From assembly GCA_031266095.1 (NCBI GenBank), contig JAISBR010000164.1:1-8610 (forward strand): DNA of 8,610 nt, given 5' to 3'. This DNA comes from Treponema sp. (GTDB lineage Bacteria > Spirochaetota > Spirochaetia > Treponematales > Breznakiellaceae). Of this stretch, positions 1 to 5,888 are shown piece by piece (within the stretch, counting starts at the first letter, position 1; the number at the start of each line of letters is the position of its first letter). The notes below the pieces were generated by a model. That model did not search any database, was not told the DNA's origin, and saw only the letters and a list, made by a program, of their open reading frames with translations. The position numbers were made by a program, and so were the translations under genes.

Positions 1-12
1 AGGAGAATGAAC

Positions 13-804
13 ATGAAGAAAACATTGATGAGATTGGGGGTACTGGCCGCGGCGCTGGCGCTCACATTCGTGTTTGTGTCCTGTGCGCAGCCGACCGAAG
101 AAGGATCGTCAGGCCCCAATGCCCCGACGATCATCCGGCTGTACCTGGACCGCGACGACGCCACGCTTGCCGGTGGTGATCACATACAGTTCAGGGTTGG
201 AGAGGAACTGCTGATTCCGGTAGGAGTTACGCAATATCCCGTTACTGTCGCCGGTGGGGTTAACACGGATGCCGCCGGTACGGTAGAACCCGGCTCCAAG
301 AGCGGGAACCTCGAGGCCGGGGACCGTACCAGAGTAATCGCGATCTCGTGGGAGAGACCCACTGGTACCGATACGATTCTCAACAATCAAAACCCGAAAA
401 AGAAATTCCTGGACAGCGGGGAGATAACCATTCTAGGTTCCTATGATCCTGTCGCTCAAACTGCGGGAGGGAATTCAATTCAGGTCAACGCCAAGAATAT
501 CTACTATGTGGACGTTGAGCTGGTTACCCAGACGCCTGCTGCCAAAGACCGCGGTTCGATCTTTGATCAGAGTATCAGCGGGTATCTGGAACTGGATGTT
601 TCACAGTCTACAACAGGTGATTCAATATCTACAGGGGTTTATATGTACACCAAAGATAAGCACGGTTTCAACGATCTGTGGAAGATGGAAAACGGCCTTC
701 CACTGTGGAAGTCGACCAACGCCAACATCAAGAAGGTCAGCCTGAAACCCGGTCTCAACGAGATCTACCTGTCGTATTTCTCAACCCAGCGGGCTACAAA
801 TTAG
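13..804 (+). CDS. Putative lipoprotein, tandem paralogue 1
   Basis: This is a predicted exported lipoprotein of 263 residues with no enzymatic motif that I recognise. The N-terminus is a classic signal peptide: MKK, then a hydrophobic stretch rich in Ala and Leu, ending in FVFVSC with the candidate lipidated Cys at residue 24. I chose the ATG at 13 over the one at 7 because AGGAG (1-5) lies 7 nt upstream of it but only 1 nt from the earlier ATG. The downstream paralogue also starts MKKT. After the Cys comes a Ser/Gly-rich tether, then segments shared with the paralogue: APTIIRLYLDRDDATL (about 36-51), NPKKKFLDSG (about 127-136), a YYVDVEL strand, KDRGSIFD, KHGFNDLWK, and NIKKVSLKPG near the C-terminus. 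The alternating polar and hydrophobic pattern suggests a mostly beta-strand fold (inference). Its function is unknown; surface or periplasmic exposure is likely. It probably shares a transcript with the next gene. Its promoter would lie outside the window. Confidence 0.85.
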   Translation: MKKTLMRLGVLAAALALTFVFVSCAQPTEEGSSGPNAPTIIRLYLDRDDATLAGGDHIQFRVGEELLIPVGVTQYPVTVAGGVNTDAAGTVEPGSKSGNLEAGDRTRVIAISWERPTGTDTILNNQNPKKKFLDSGEITILGSYDPVAQTAGGNSIQVNAKNIYYVDVELVTQTPAAKDRGSIFDQSISGYLELDVSQSTTGDSISTGVYMYTKDKHGFNDLWKMENGLPLWKSTNANIKKVSLKPGLNEIYLSYFSTQRATN

Positions 805-828
805 TCTAAAAATTAAGGAGAAAAAGAT

Positions 829-1635
829 ATGAAGAAAACCTTTATAAAACTGGGCGCTGCGGCTATAGTCCTGACGCTTGCCCTTGTGTTCGCGTCCTGC
901 GCGCAGCCGACCGAAGAAGGATCGTCAGGCCCCAACGCCCCGACGATCATCCGGCTGTACCTGGACCGCGACGACGCCACACTCGTCGATGGTAACATTA
1001 TCCAATTTAGAGTTGGTGAGGAACTGCAGATTGGTGTCGCCAATTATCCCGCTGCTGTTATCACTGATAGTGCCGGTACAGCGGAACCCGGCGCCAAGAC
1101 CGGGGCTATCATCGAGCCTGTGGATCGTACGAGGGTAATCGCGATCCCTTGGGATAGAGCCCATAATGTTGATACAGTTCTCAGCAATCAAAACCCGAAA
1201 AAGAAATTCCTGGACAGCGGGTTGATAACGCTTAAGCCGACCTATGCCGGTGGTGATGGCGGTAGTACTATTCAAGTCAACGCCAAGGGCGTCTACTATG
1301 TGGACGTTGAGTTGATCAACCAGACGGTCGCTTCCAAAGACCGCGGCTCGATCTTTGACGCCAGCATCAGCGGTTATGTGGAATTGGTTATTAATACTGC
1401 AGCCCAACTCCCAGTACTCCCTGGGGGCGGCGCTAATCCTTGGTTGACTCGGGAAACTACGTATCTCTATACCGCCGACAAGCACGGCTTCAATGACCGG
1501 TGGAAACTGGATCCGGATGGCTTTACAAACATTTGGGCTACGACCAACAAGAACATCAAGAAGGTCAGCCTGAAACCCGGGGTCAACGAACTGTACCTGT
1601 CGTATTTCTCGCACGGTCAGAGCGAACAGAATTAA
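829..1635 (+). CDS. Putative lipoprotein, tandem paralogue 2
   Basis: This is a 268-residue predicted lipoprotein and a clear paralogue of the preceding gene, starting 24 nt after its stop. GGAG (817-820) lies 8 nt before the ATG. The signal peptide ends in LVFASC, with the candidate lipidated Cys again at residue 24. Conserved blocks match the first copy: residues 25-51 (80 nt with one difference), NQNPKKKFLDSG at about 120-131 (37 nt identical), the YYVDVEL and KDRGSIFD segments, KHGFNDRWK, and NIKKVSLKPG at about 242-251. The stretches between these blocks differ in sequence and length. One example is a Pro/Gly-rich insert around LPVLPGGGANPW before the TTYLYTADKHGF segment. No Cys other than the lipobox Cys is present in the mature part, so disulfides are not expected. 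A strong terminator follows, so this is the last gene of its transcript. I do not recognise the family; surface exposure is an inference. Confidence 0.86.
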   Translation: MKKTFIKLGAAAIVLTLALVFASCAQPTEEGSSGPNAPTIIRLYLDRDDATLVDGNIIQFRVGEELQIGVANYPAAVITDSAGTAEPGAKTGAIIEPVDRTRVIAIPWDRAHNVDTVLSNQNPKKKFLDSGLITLKPTYAGGDGGSTIQVNAKGVYYVDVELINQTVASKDRGSIFDASISGYVELVINTAAQLPVLPGGGANPWLTRETTYLYTADKHGFNDRWKLDPDGFTNIWATTNKNIKKVSLKPGVNELYLSYFSHGQSEQN

Positions 1636-1699
1636 ATAAACCCGGCCTCCATTGCCCAGCCGCCGCGGGCAGCGCCGGCCGTAAGTTTCCTTTTCCTTG

Positions 1700-1734
1700 G
1701 GCCCGTTATGCAGCGCATAGCGGGCCGTCTTTTT
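1700..1734 (+). terminator. Rho-independent terminator after the lipoprotein pair
   Basis: An 11-bp stem is formed by GGCCCGTTATG (1700-1710) and CATAGCGGGCC (1716-1726), fully paired except for one G-T wobble. The loop is CAGCG, and a run of five T follows at 1730-1734. It lies 64 nt after the second lipoprotein stop codon and has the expected intrinsic terminator layout for plus-strand transcription. Confidence 0.88.
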
Positions 1735-1916
1735 ATACCAATGGCTGTGTAAGAGAAACAAGATAAACGCACGAGTGACCGCGGCGCCAATCCGGTATCC
1801 CGCGCCCCCGTGACGCGCAGATTCACCTCGCGGAAACCCGGCTTGCGGTATTCCGGGAGCCTGTTGCGCCTGTAGGTTTTTGCACCGCTTTGTGCCGCAA
1901 AAACCACGTTAGGCAA
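1735..1916. other. GC-rich intergenic stretch with a boundary hairpin
   Basis: I see no convincing gene here. The first 126 bases are about 62 % GC by hand count. A hairpin with perfect 9-bp arms, GGTTTTTGC (1875-1883) and GCAAAAACC (1897-1905), has a 13-nt loop. It is flanked by GCCT on the left and AGGC on the right, which could extend the stem past an internal loop; the right flank reads GTTAGGC. Sequence composition changes sharply to AT-rich immediately after it. A minus-strand open frame crosses the region, but it runs through the upstream terminator and has no recognisable domain. Confidence 0.5.
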
Positions 1917-1969
1917 AATACCCCAAAATTTTTGTAAAAAGTTAAAAAATACTCGATGAATGTATAAAC

Positions 1970-1983
1970 ATAGTATATACTAT
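1970..1983. promoter_or_regulatory. Perfect 14-bp palindrome at the promoter of the antitoxin-like gene
   Basis: ATAGTATATACTAT is perfectly self-complementary. It contains TATACT (1976-1981), a plausible -10 box that would start transcription at about 1988, just before the GAGGA Shine-Dalgarno sequence (1988-1992). No good -35 box is visible at standard spacing. MazE/AbrB-type antitoxins commonly autoregulate through palindromes overlapping their own promoter (family knowledge), so an operator is the likely role. The promoter assignment is inference. Confidence 0.55.
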
Positions 1984-2001
1984 TATAGAGGAATCATATT
2001 G

Positions 2002-2154
2002 ATGGAAACAGTAATAAAGGATATGAGGAATGAAATAATTATAAAACCCAAAAAAAAGAATAAATTATTGGAAATGTTGGACACGATTAATGAACAAAAT
2101 ATCCACGAAGAAGTGGAAACAAATGGACCTTTAGGAAAAGAAATATCCATTTGA
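2002..2154 (+). CDS. MazE/AbrB-type antitoxin-like orphan, DNA-binding domain mostly missing
   Basis: This gene encodes a 50-residue, Lys-rich protein. The ATG at 2002 is preceded by GAGGA (1988-1992) at 9-nt spacing. The sequence KIIIKP-like (here EIIIKPKKK), then LLEMLDTINEQNIHEEV, then GPLGKEI resembles the linker and toxin-binding tail of MazE-family antitoxins, which typically carry a TPENLHEEV-like segment and end in GPVGKEIW (family knowledge, from memory). The N-terminal swapped-hairpin AbrB domain, about 45 residues in normal members of about 75-85, is largely absent. METVIK at the start could be the original N-terminus joined to the linker by an in-frame deletion, or the gene could simply be 5'-truncated. 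The usual terminal Trp is replaced by Ser-Ile. No toxin frame follows before alaS. At about 27 % GC the gene stands out from its neighbours, which suggests acquisition by transfer followed by decay. It may still be translated as a short toxin-binding peptide, or it may be a remnant. Confidence 0.6.
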   Translation: METVIKDMRNEIIIKPKKKNKLLEMLDTINEQNIHEEVETNGPLGKEISI

Positions 2155-2253
2155 GGTAAAAATCAACCAATGATATAACCGCCCGATTCCTTATCGGTAG
2201 GACCCGATCTTCGTCCCGTAGTTCGAACAGGTTTCGGAAATTGACGCCTGTAC

Positions 2254-2265
2254 GGGGAATTCCCC
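2254..2265. promoter_or_regulatory. Perfect 12-bp palindrome in the -35 region of alaS
   Basis: GGGGAATTCCCC is self-complementary and ends 17 nt before the TATAAT of the alaS promoter, so it covers the position where a -35 box would sit. It may be a regulator binding site. E. coli AlaRS represses its own gene by binding a palindrome around the transcription start (established for E. coli). Whether anything comparable happens here is inference. Confidence 0.4.
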
Positions 2266-2279
2266 ATTCTCCTTTTCTG

Positions 2280-2288
2280 TGCTATAAT
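2280..2288 (+). promoter_or_regulatory. Extended -10 promoter of alaS
   Basis: TGCTATAAT is a perfect extended -10 element (TGn followed by TATAAT at 2283-2288). The region 17 nt upstream does not resemble a -35 box, which fits an extended -10 promoter. Transcription would start about 6-8 nt downstream, at 2294-2296, coinciding with the alaS ATG at 2295. Confidence 0.65.
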
Positions 2289-2294
2289 TTCCCC

Positions 2295-4157
2295 ATGACT
2301 GCCGATGAACTTCGTGATAAATACATCGAATTCTTTGTGTCCAGGGGACATGCCCGGATTCAGGGTAAGTCCCTGCTGCCCGACAATGACCCCACGGTAC
2401 TTTTTACCACCGCGGGTATGCATCCCCTGGTTCCGTATCTTTTGGGGGAGGAGCACCCCGCGGGCAGGCGGCTTGTGAATTACCAGAAATGTATCCGTAC
2501 CGGGGATATTGACAGCGTGGGCGATTCGAGTCATCTCACCTTTTTTGAGATGCTGGGCAACTGGTCCCTGGGAGATTACTTCAAGGAAGGGGCCATTGAG
2601 ATGAGCTTTGAATTCCTCACTTCCCCCCAATGGCTCGGTATTCCCGTTGAGAAACTGGGAGTGTCGGTTTTCAAAGGTGATGGAGCGGTGCCCCGGGACG
2701 ATGAATCCGCTACGGTATGGAAACGGCTGGGGATCCCCGAAAACCGCATCGCCCATCTGCCCAGGGAGGATAACTGGTGGGGGCCCGCCGGAAGTACCGG
2801 TCCCTGCGGCCCTGACTCTGAAATGTTCTATTATGTGGGAGACGCGCCTTGCGGGCCCGGCTGCAAACCCGGCTGTTCCTGCGGCAAGTGGCTCGAAATA
2901 TGGAACGATGTGTTCATGCAGTACAACAAAAACGCGGAGGGGGTATATGAAGCCCTGAGCCGCAAGTGCGTCGATACGGGCATGGGCATTGAGCGGACCG
3001 TAACGATCCTCAACGGCAGGCAGTCGGTATACGAGACCGGGATTTTCGCGCCCCTCATCCGGGCGATAGAGGCGGCCGCCGGCGGATATTGTTACGGTAC
3101 GGACACCGAAAAGGACCGTTCGGTGCGGATCATCGCGGACCATGTGCGCTCAGCGAGTTTTATCCTGGGCGACCCCAAGGCGGTGAGTCCCTCCAATGTG
3201 GGCGCGGGCTATGTGCTGCGCAGGCTCATCCGCCGGGCGGTACGTCATGGGCGTAAACTGACCCATGATGTACCAGAGCATGATGATACGGCCTCCCGGA
3301 ACGAGGCGGCGGCCCAGGGGCACAAGGGCCTTTTCCTCTCGCCCCTCGCCGGGGTCATCGTGGATCAGCTCAAAGGCCCCTACCCGGAACTTACGGAAAA
3401 CCGCGCTTTCATTGTGAGTGAACTGGACAGGGAAGAGTCAAAATTCATGGAGACCCTCCAAAAAGGCGAGCATGAATTCGAGAAACTCCTCCCCAACCTG
3501 CTCAAAGATCCCCGCAGAATTATGTCGGGCAGGCTGGCGTTCAAACTCTACGACACCTACGGCTTTCCCATTGAGCTGACCGAGGAGCTTGCCGGAGAAC
3601 AGGGGATGACGGTAAACCGCGCGGAATTTGACGAAGCCTTCAAAAAGCACCAGGAGCTTTCCCGCTCACAAAGCGGGCAGGTCTTCAAAGGCGGCCTGGG
3701 CGATCAGGGGGAAAGAGCGGTCACATACCACACCGCCACGCATCTTTTGCACAAGGCCCTGCGGATGGTCCTGGGGGAGCATGTGGCCCAGAAAGGCTCC
3801 AACATTACCGCCGAGCGTATGCGCTTCGACTTTTCCCACAACGCGCCTATGAGCCCGGAAGAGATCAAAAAGGTCGAAGCTATTGTCAATGAGCAGATAC
3901 GCCGAGATCTTCCGGTAACCATGGAAGTGATGAGCCTTGAGGAGGCAAAGGCGGCCGGGGCAACCGCCCTTTTTGGGGAAAAGTATGAATCGCAGGTAAA
4001 AGTGTATACAATAGGCAATTCTCCCGTAGATTTCTTTTCAAAAGAGGTCTGCGGCGGGCCGCATGTGGAGCGTACCGGGAATATGGGAACATTCAAAGTA
4101 CAGAAGGAACAGTCTTCCTCGGCCGGGGTAAGGCGGATCAGGGCTGTGTTGGAATAG
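2295..4157 (+). CDS. alaS: Alanyl-tRNA synthetase, short form without C-Ala domain
   Basis: This cytosolic class II synthetase charges tRNA-Ala with alanine using ATP. The predicted protein has 620 residues. The start MTADELRDKYIEFFVSRGH is typical of AlaRS; an upstream in-frame TTG would add 18 atypical residues. Visible parts are the catalytic domain with NYQKCIRTGDID and FFEMLGNWSLGDYF (motif 2 region), FMQYN, and motif 3 GMGIER (229-234). Next come the helical tRNA-recognition domain with RRLIRRAVRHGRKL, and the editing/SAD domain with HTATH (479-483) and CGGPH (586-590), the usual metal-site residues HxxxH and CxxxH. The protein ends just after RRIRAVLE, where full-length AlaRS (about 870 residues) would continue into the C-Ala domain; no downstream frame resumes it. 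A Cys-rich insert, CGPGCKPGCSC (186-196), lies in the catalytic domain. No Shine-Dalgarno sequence precedes the ATG and the promoter is placed for a leaderless mRNA. Confidence 0.97.
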   Translation: MTADELRDKYIEFFVSRGHARIQGKSLLPDNDPTVLFTTAGMHPLVPYLLGEEHPAGRRLVNYQKCIRTGDIDSVGDSSHLTFFEMLGNWSLGDYFKEGAIEMSFEFLTSPQWLGIPVEKLGVSVFKGDGAVPRDDESATVWKRLGIPENRIAHLPREDNWWGPAGSTGPCGPDSEMFYYVGDAPCGPGCKPGCSCGKWLEIWNDVFMQYNKNAEGVYEALSRKCVDTGMGIERTVTILNGRQSVYETGIFAPLIRAIEAAAGGYCYGTDTEKDRSVRIIADHVRSASFILGDPKAVSPSNVGAGYVLRRLIRRAVRHGRKLTHDVPEHDDTASRNEAAAQGHKGLFLSPLAGVIVDQLKGPYPELTENRAFIVSELDREESKFMETLQKGEHEFEKLLPNLLKDPRRIMSGRLAFKLYDTYGFPIELTEELAGEQGMTVNRAEFDEAFKKHQELSRSQSGQVFKGGLGDQGERAVTYHTATHLLHKALRMVLGEHVAQKGSNITAERMRFDFSHNAPMSPEEIKKVEAIVNEQIRRDLPVTMEVMSLEEAKAAGATALFGEKYESQVKVYTIGNSPVDFFSKEVCGGPHVERTGNMGTFKVQKEQSSSAGVRRIRAVLE

Positions 4158-4230
4158 GTAAAAGAAGTTCTTTCAAAACCGCAATTTTGAAAGAATACCC
4201 TTTATACAAATAGATTCTTTTACCTATTCC
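4151..4230. repeat. Nested perfect inverted repeat between alaS and the PPIase gene
   Basis: The outer arms are 16 bp and perfect: GGAATAGGTAAAAGAA (4151-4166) and its reverse complement at 4215-4230. Inside, a second perfect inverted repeat has 11-bp arms: TTCTTTCAAAA (4168-4178) and TTTTGAAAGAA (4185-4195), with loop CCGCAA. Only one base separates the two left arms, whereas 19 nt separate the right arms. The outer left arm includes the last codon and stop codon of alaS. There is no clean T run after either stem, although 4231-4246 is T-rich, so this is not a standard terminator. It could be an RNA hairpin protecting or processing the alaS-PPIase transcript, a weak terminator, or a small mobile inverted-repeat element. 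Confidence 0.85.
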
Positions 4231-4265
4231 CCATTATTTTGTTTTATAGTATAGTAGGAGCAGGA

Positions 4266-5432
4266 ATGGATATGAAACGATCAGTTATCACGTTTGTATG
4301 TATTATTGCTATCGGCCTTTTTCTTCCCGGAATGGTGTTTAGCGGAGGAAAAGCTGACAAGGAAGGTTCCGAGCCCGCCAAGGCGCCGTCTTCTTCCCAA
4401 GCCCCGGCAGCGGCGGCAAGTGTCCCCGCTGAAACAAGCCTTCAGGACACGCAGATAGTGGCCACGATTCAAATCGCGCCGACTATCGGTAAAGAGACCA
4501 TTTTTCGCGGCCAGCTCAAAGCTGAGGTGGAGCGGATGGAAAAAAGCGCCCGGCGTTCACTTTCGATTGAAGAAAGGCGTCAGATACTGGATGTGATGAT
4601 TAACGAACGGCTTGCGGTCCAGGCCGCCGAACGGGACAGAGTCACCGTTACCGAGAACGAGCTAAACCAGCAGATCCAGCAGCTGCGCGCCGGTATGGTA
4701 CAGGCTATCGGCCGCCAGCCCACGGACGCGGAATTTGCCCAGGCCATAAGAAACGAGACCGGCCTTGAACTGCAGGCATTCAGGGAACAGCTTCGCAGAC
4801 AATTGATTGTGCAAAGGTACCTGCAGGTAAAAAAGCAGTCCCTTTTTGAATCTATAAGGATACCCACCGCGCAGGAGATCACTAATACCTTCAATCTGGC
4901 AAGGGCCCAGTTTATCCGCCCTGATACGGTCCGTTTTTCCATGATCCAGGTTCCCTATGGCGCGGACGCCGCCGCCAAGACCAGGGCAAAAGAGCTGGCG
5001 GACCGCCTGTTTAGGGAAATCGGTTCCAATACCTCCAGATTCGATGAAGTGGCCGCCCGCGGCCAGGCAGCCAACTCAGGTTACCAGGCCGGGGACGGGG
5101 GTTTTCTTCCCAAAACTATAGACGCCCAGCAAATTGTGGGTCAGGAATTTATCAACGTTGCTTTCAGCCTCAGACAGGGTCAGGTTTCAAAACTGATTGA
5201 GGGACTCCGCGCCTATCAAATCATCAAAATTACCGAGACCCATCCGATGAAGAACCTGGAACTGGACGATATTTTTCAATTAGGCACCCGCATGACCGTC
5301 AGGGATTATATCAACGGCGCTATGCTCCAGGAACGGCAGCAGGCGATTCTCGCGCAGGCCTCCCAGGAATTGGTCACCGAACTGCGGGCCGGAAACACTT
5401 ATCAGGTTATTGAAAGCAATCTAACCTGGTAA
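4266..5432 (+). CDS. Secreted SurA/parvulin-type peptidyl-prolyl isomerase
   Basis: This is a periplasmic folding factor of 388 residues. MKR followed by a hydrophobic core ends in GMVFS-GGK, a good signal peptidase I site near residue 26; there is no lipobox Cys. An Ala/Pro/Ser-rich linker (about 36-56) follows. Next is a SurA_N-like helical chaperone region (about 78-190), with RQILDVMINERLAVQAAERDRVTVTENELNQ as its clearest stretch (given in three parts: RQILDVMINERL, AVQAAERDRV, TVTENELNQ). A parvulin (PpiC-like) rotamase domain spans about 222-325, with VRFSMIQVPYG, FDEVAARG, GDGGFLP and VAFSLRQGQVS. The start at 4266 has AGGAG (4256-4260) 5 nt upstream; an in-frame ATG at 4272 is an alternative. 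It follows alaS by 108 nt and precedes nusB by 9 nt. I recall a treponemal antigen annotated as a basic membrane protein in the same position, unverified. The substrate is presumably outer-membrane proteins (inference). Confidence 0.85.
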   Translation: MDMKRSVITFVCIIAIGLFLPGMVFSGGKADKEGSEPAKAPSSSQAPAAAASVPAETSLQDTQIVATIQIAPTIGKETIFRGQLKAEVERMEKSARRSLSIEERRQILDVMINERLAVQAAERDRVTVTENELNQQIQQLRAGMVQAIGRQPTDAEFAQAIRNETGLELQAFREQLRRQLIVQRYLQVKKQSLFESIRIPTAQEITNTFNLARAQFIRPDTVRFSMIQVPYGADAAAKTRAKELADRLFREIGSNTSRFDEVAARGQAANSGYQAGDGGFLPKTIDAQQIVGQEFINVAFSLRQGQVSKLIEGLRAYQIIKITETHPMKNLELDDIFQLGTRMTVRDYINGAMLQERQQAILAQASQELVTELRAGNTYQVIESNLTW

Positions 5433-5441
5433 TCCGGCTGG

Positions 5442-5888
5442 ATGAGTATGGCATCCCGCAGAAAAGGCCGAATTCTGGCGTTCCAGGCTCTGTACTGCTG
5501 GGAATCGAATCATGTCCCGGTCAGCGAATTGATGGATTTCTCCTGGCTGGAAAACAGTAAGCGGGCTTCCCTTGATGAGACTATCGCGGTTTTTTCGCGG
5601 GCTTTAATCGCCGGAACCATCGAGAACATCGGCGTCATTGACAGTACAATCAAAAATCATCTGCAAAACTGGGATATTTCACGGCTCAACCGGGTAGATC
5701 TCGCGATCCTCAGGATGAGTACCTATACTCTGATGTTTCAATCTGATATTGCTCCCTCCATAGTGATCGACGAGGCCATCGGTATATCACGGGAATTCGG
5801 CGCCGCTGAGTCCTTCCGGTTTATCAACGGGGTTCTGGATAGTATCCGCCGGACCATTCAAGAAAAACCATGCCCCGCCCAAAACTGA
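5442..5888 (+). CDS. nusB: Transcription antitermination factor NusB
   Basis: NusB is a small all-helical protein that, with NusE (ribosomal protein S10), binds boxA RNA and supports rRNA antitermination in the cytosol. The 148-residue length fits the family. Family hallmarks are RRKGRILAFQALYCWE at the N-terminus and, in the C-terminal half, WDISRLNRVDLAILRMSTYTL, P-SIVIDEAIGISREFG and FRFINGVLDSIRR (each piece visible in order; the first is split here as WDISRLNRV and DLAILRMSTYTL). The gene starts 9 nt after the PPIase stop, so the two are co-transcribed. ATG at 5442 and ATG at 5448 are both possible starts, and neither has a strong Shine-Dalgarno sequence, which suggests coupling to upstream translation. 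Its last 19 nt overlap the next gene in another frame. Confidence 0.94.
   Translation: MSMASRRKGRILAFQALYCWESNHVPVSELMDFSWLENSKRASLDETIAVFSRALIAGTIENIGVIDSTIKNHLQNWDISRLNRVDLAILRMSTYTLMFQSDIAPSIVIDEAIGISREFGAAESFRFINGVLDSIRRTIQEKPCPAQN

Noticed and set aside
925..1761. Long minus-strand open frame (278 codons) opposite lipoprotein 2
   Set aside because: It is antisense to a clear lipoprotein gene, runs through the terminator, and has no recognisable domain, signal or ribosome site.
1632..1916. Minus-strand open frame of 94 codons in the intergenic region
   Set aside because: It is Arg/Gly-rich, has no recognisable motif and spans the plus-strand terminator; a pseudogene fragment cannot be excluded but is not supported.
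2241..2246. TTGACG as the -35 box of alaS
   Set aside because: It lies 36 nt from TATAAT, about twice the normal spacing, so it cannot pair with that -10.
2155..2294. Possible toxin gene after the antitoxin-like frame
   Set aside because: The only nearby ATG (2171) reaches a stop after two codons, and no MazF-like sequence is seen before alaS.
2163..3143. Minus-strand open frame of 326 codons opposite alaS
   Set aside because: It is a shadow of a well-supported alaS reading frame in GC-rich DNA, and its translation shows no family motif.
4245..4255. TATAGT boxes as a promoter for the PPIase gene
   Set aside because: There is no -35 match, and the start would fall on the Shine-Dalgarno sequence; co-transcription with alaS is as likely.
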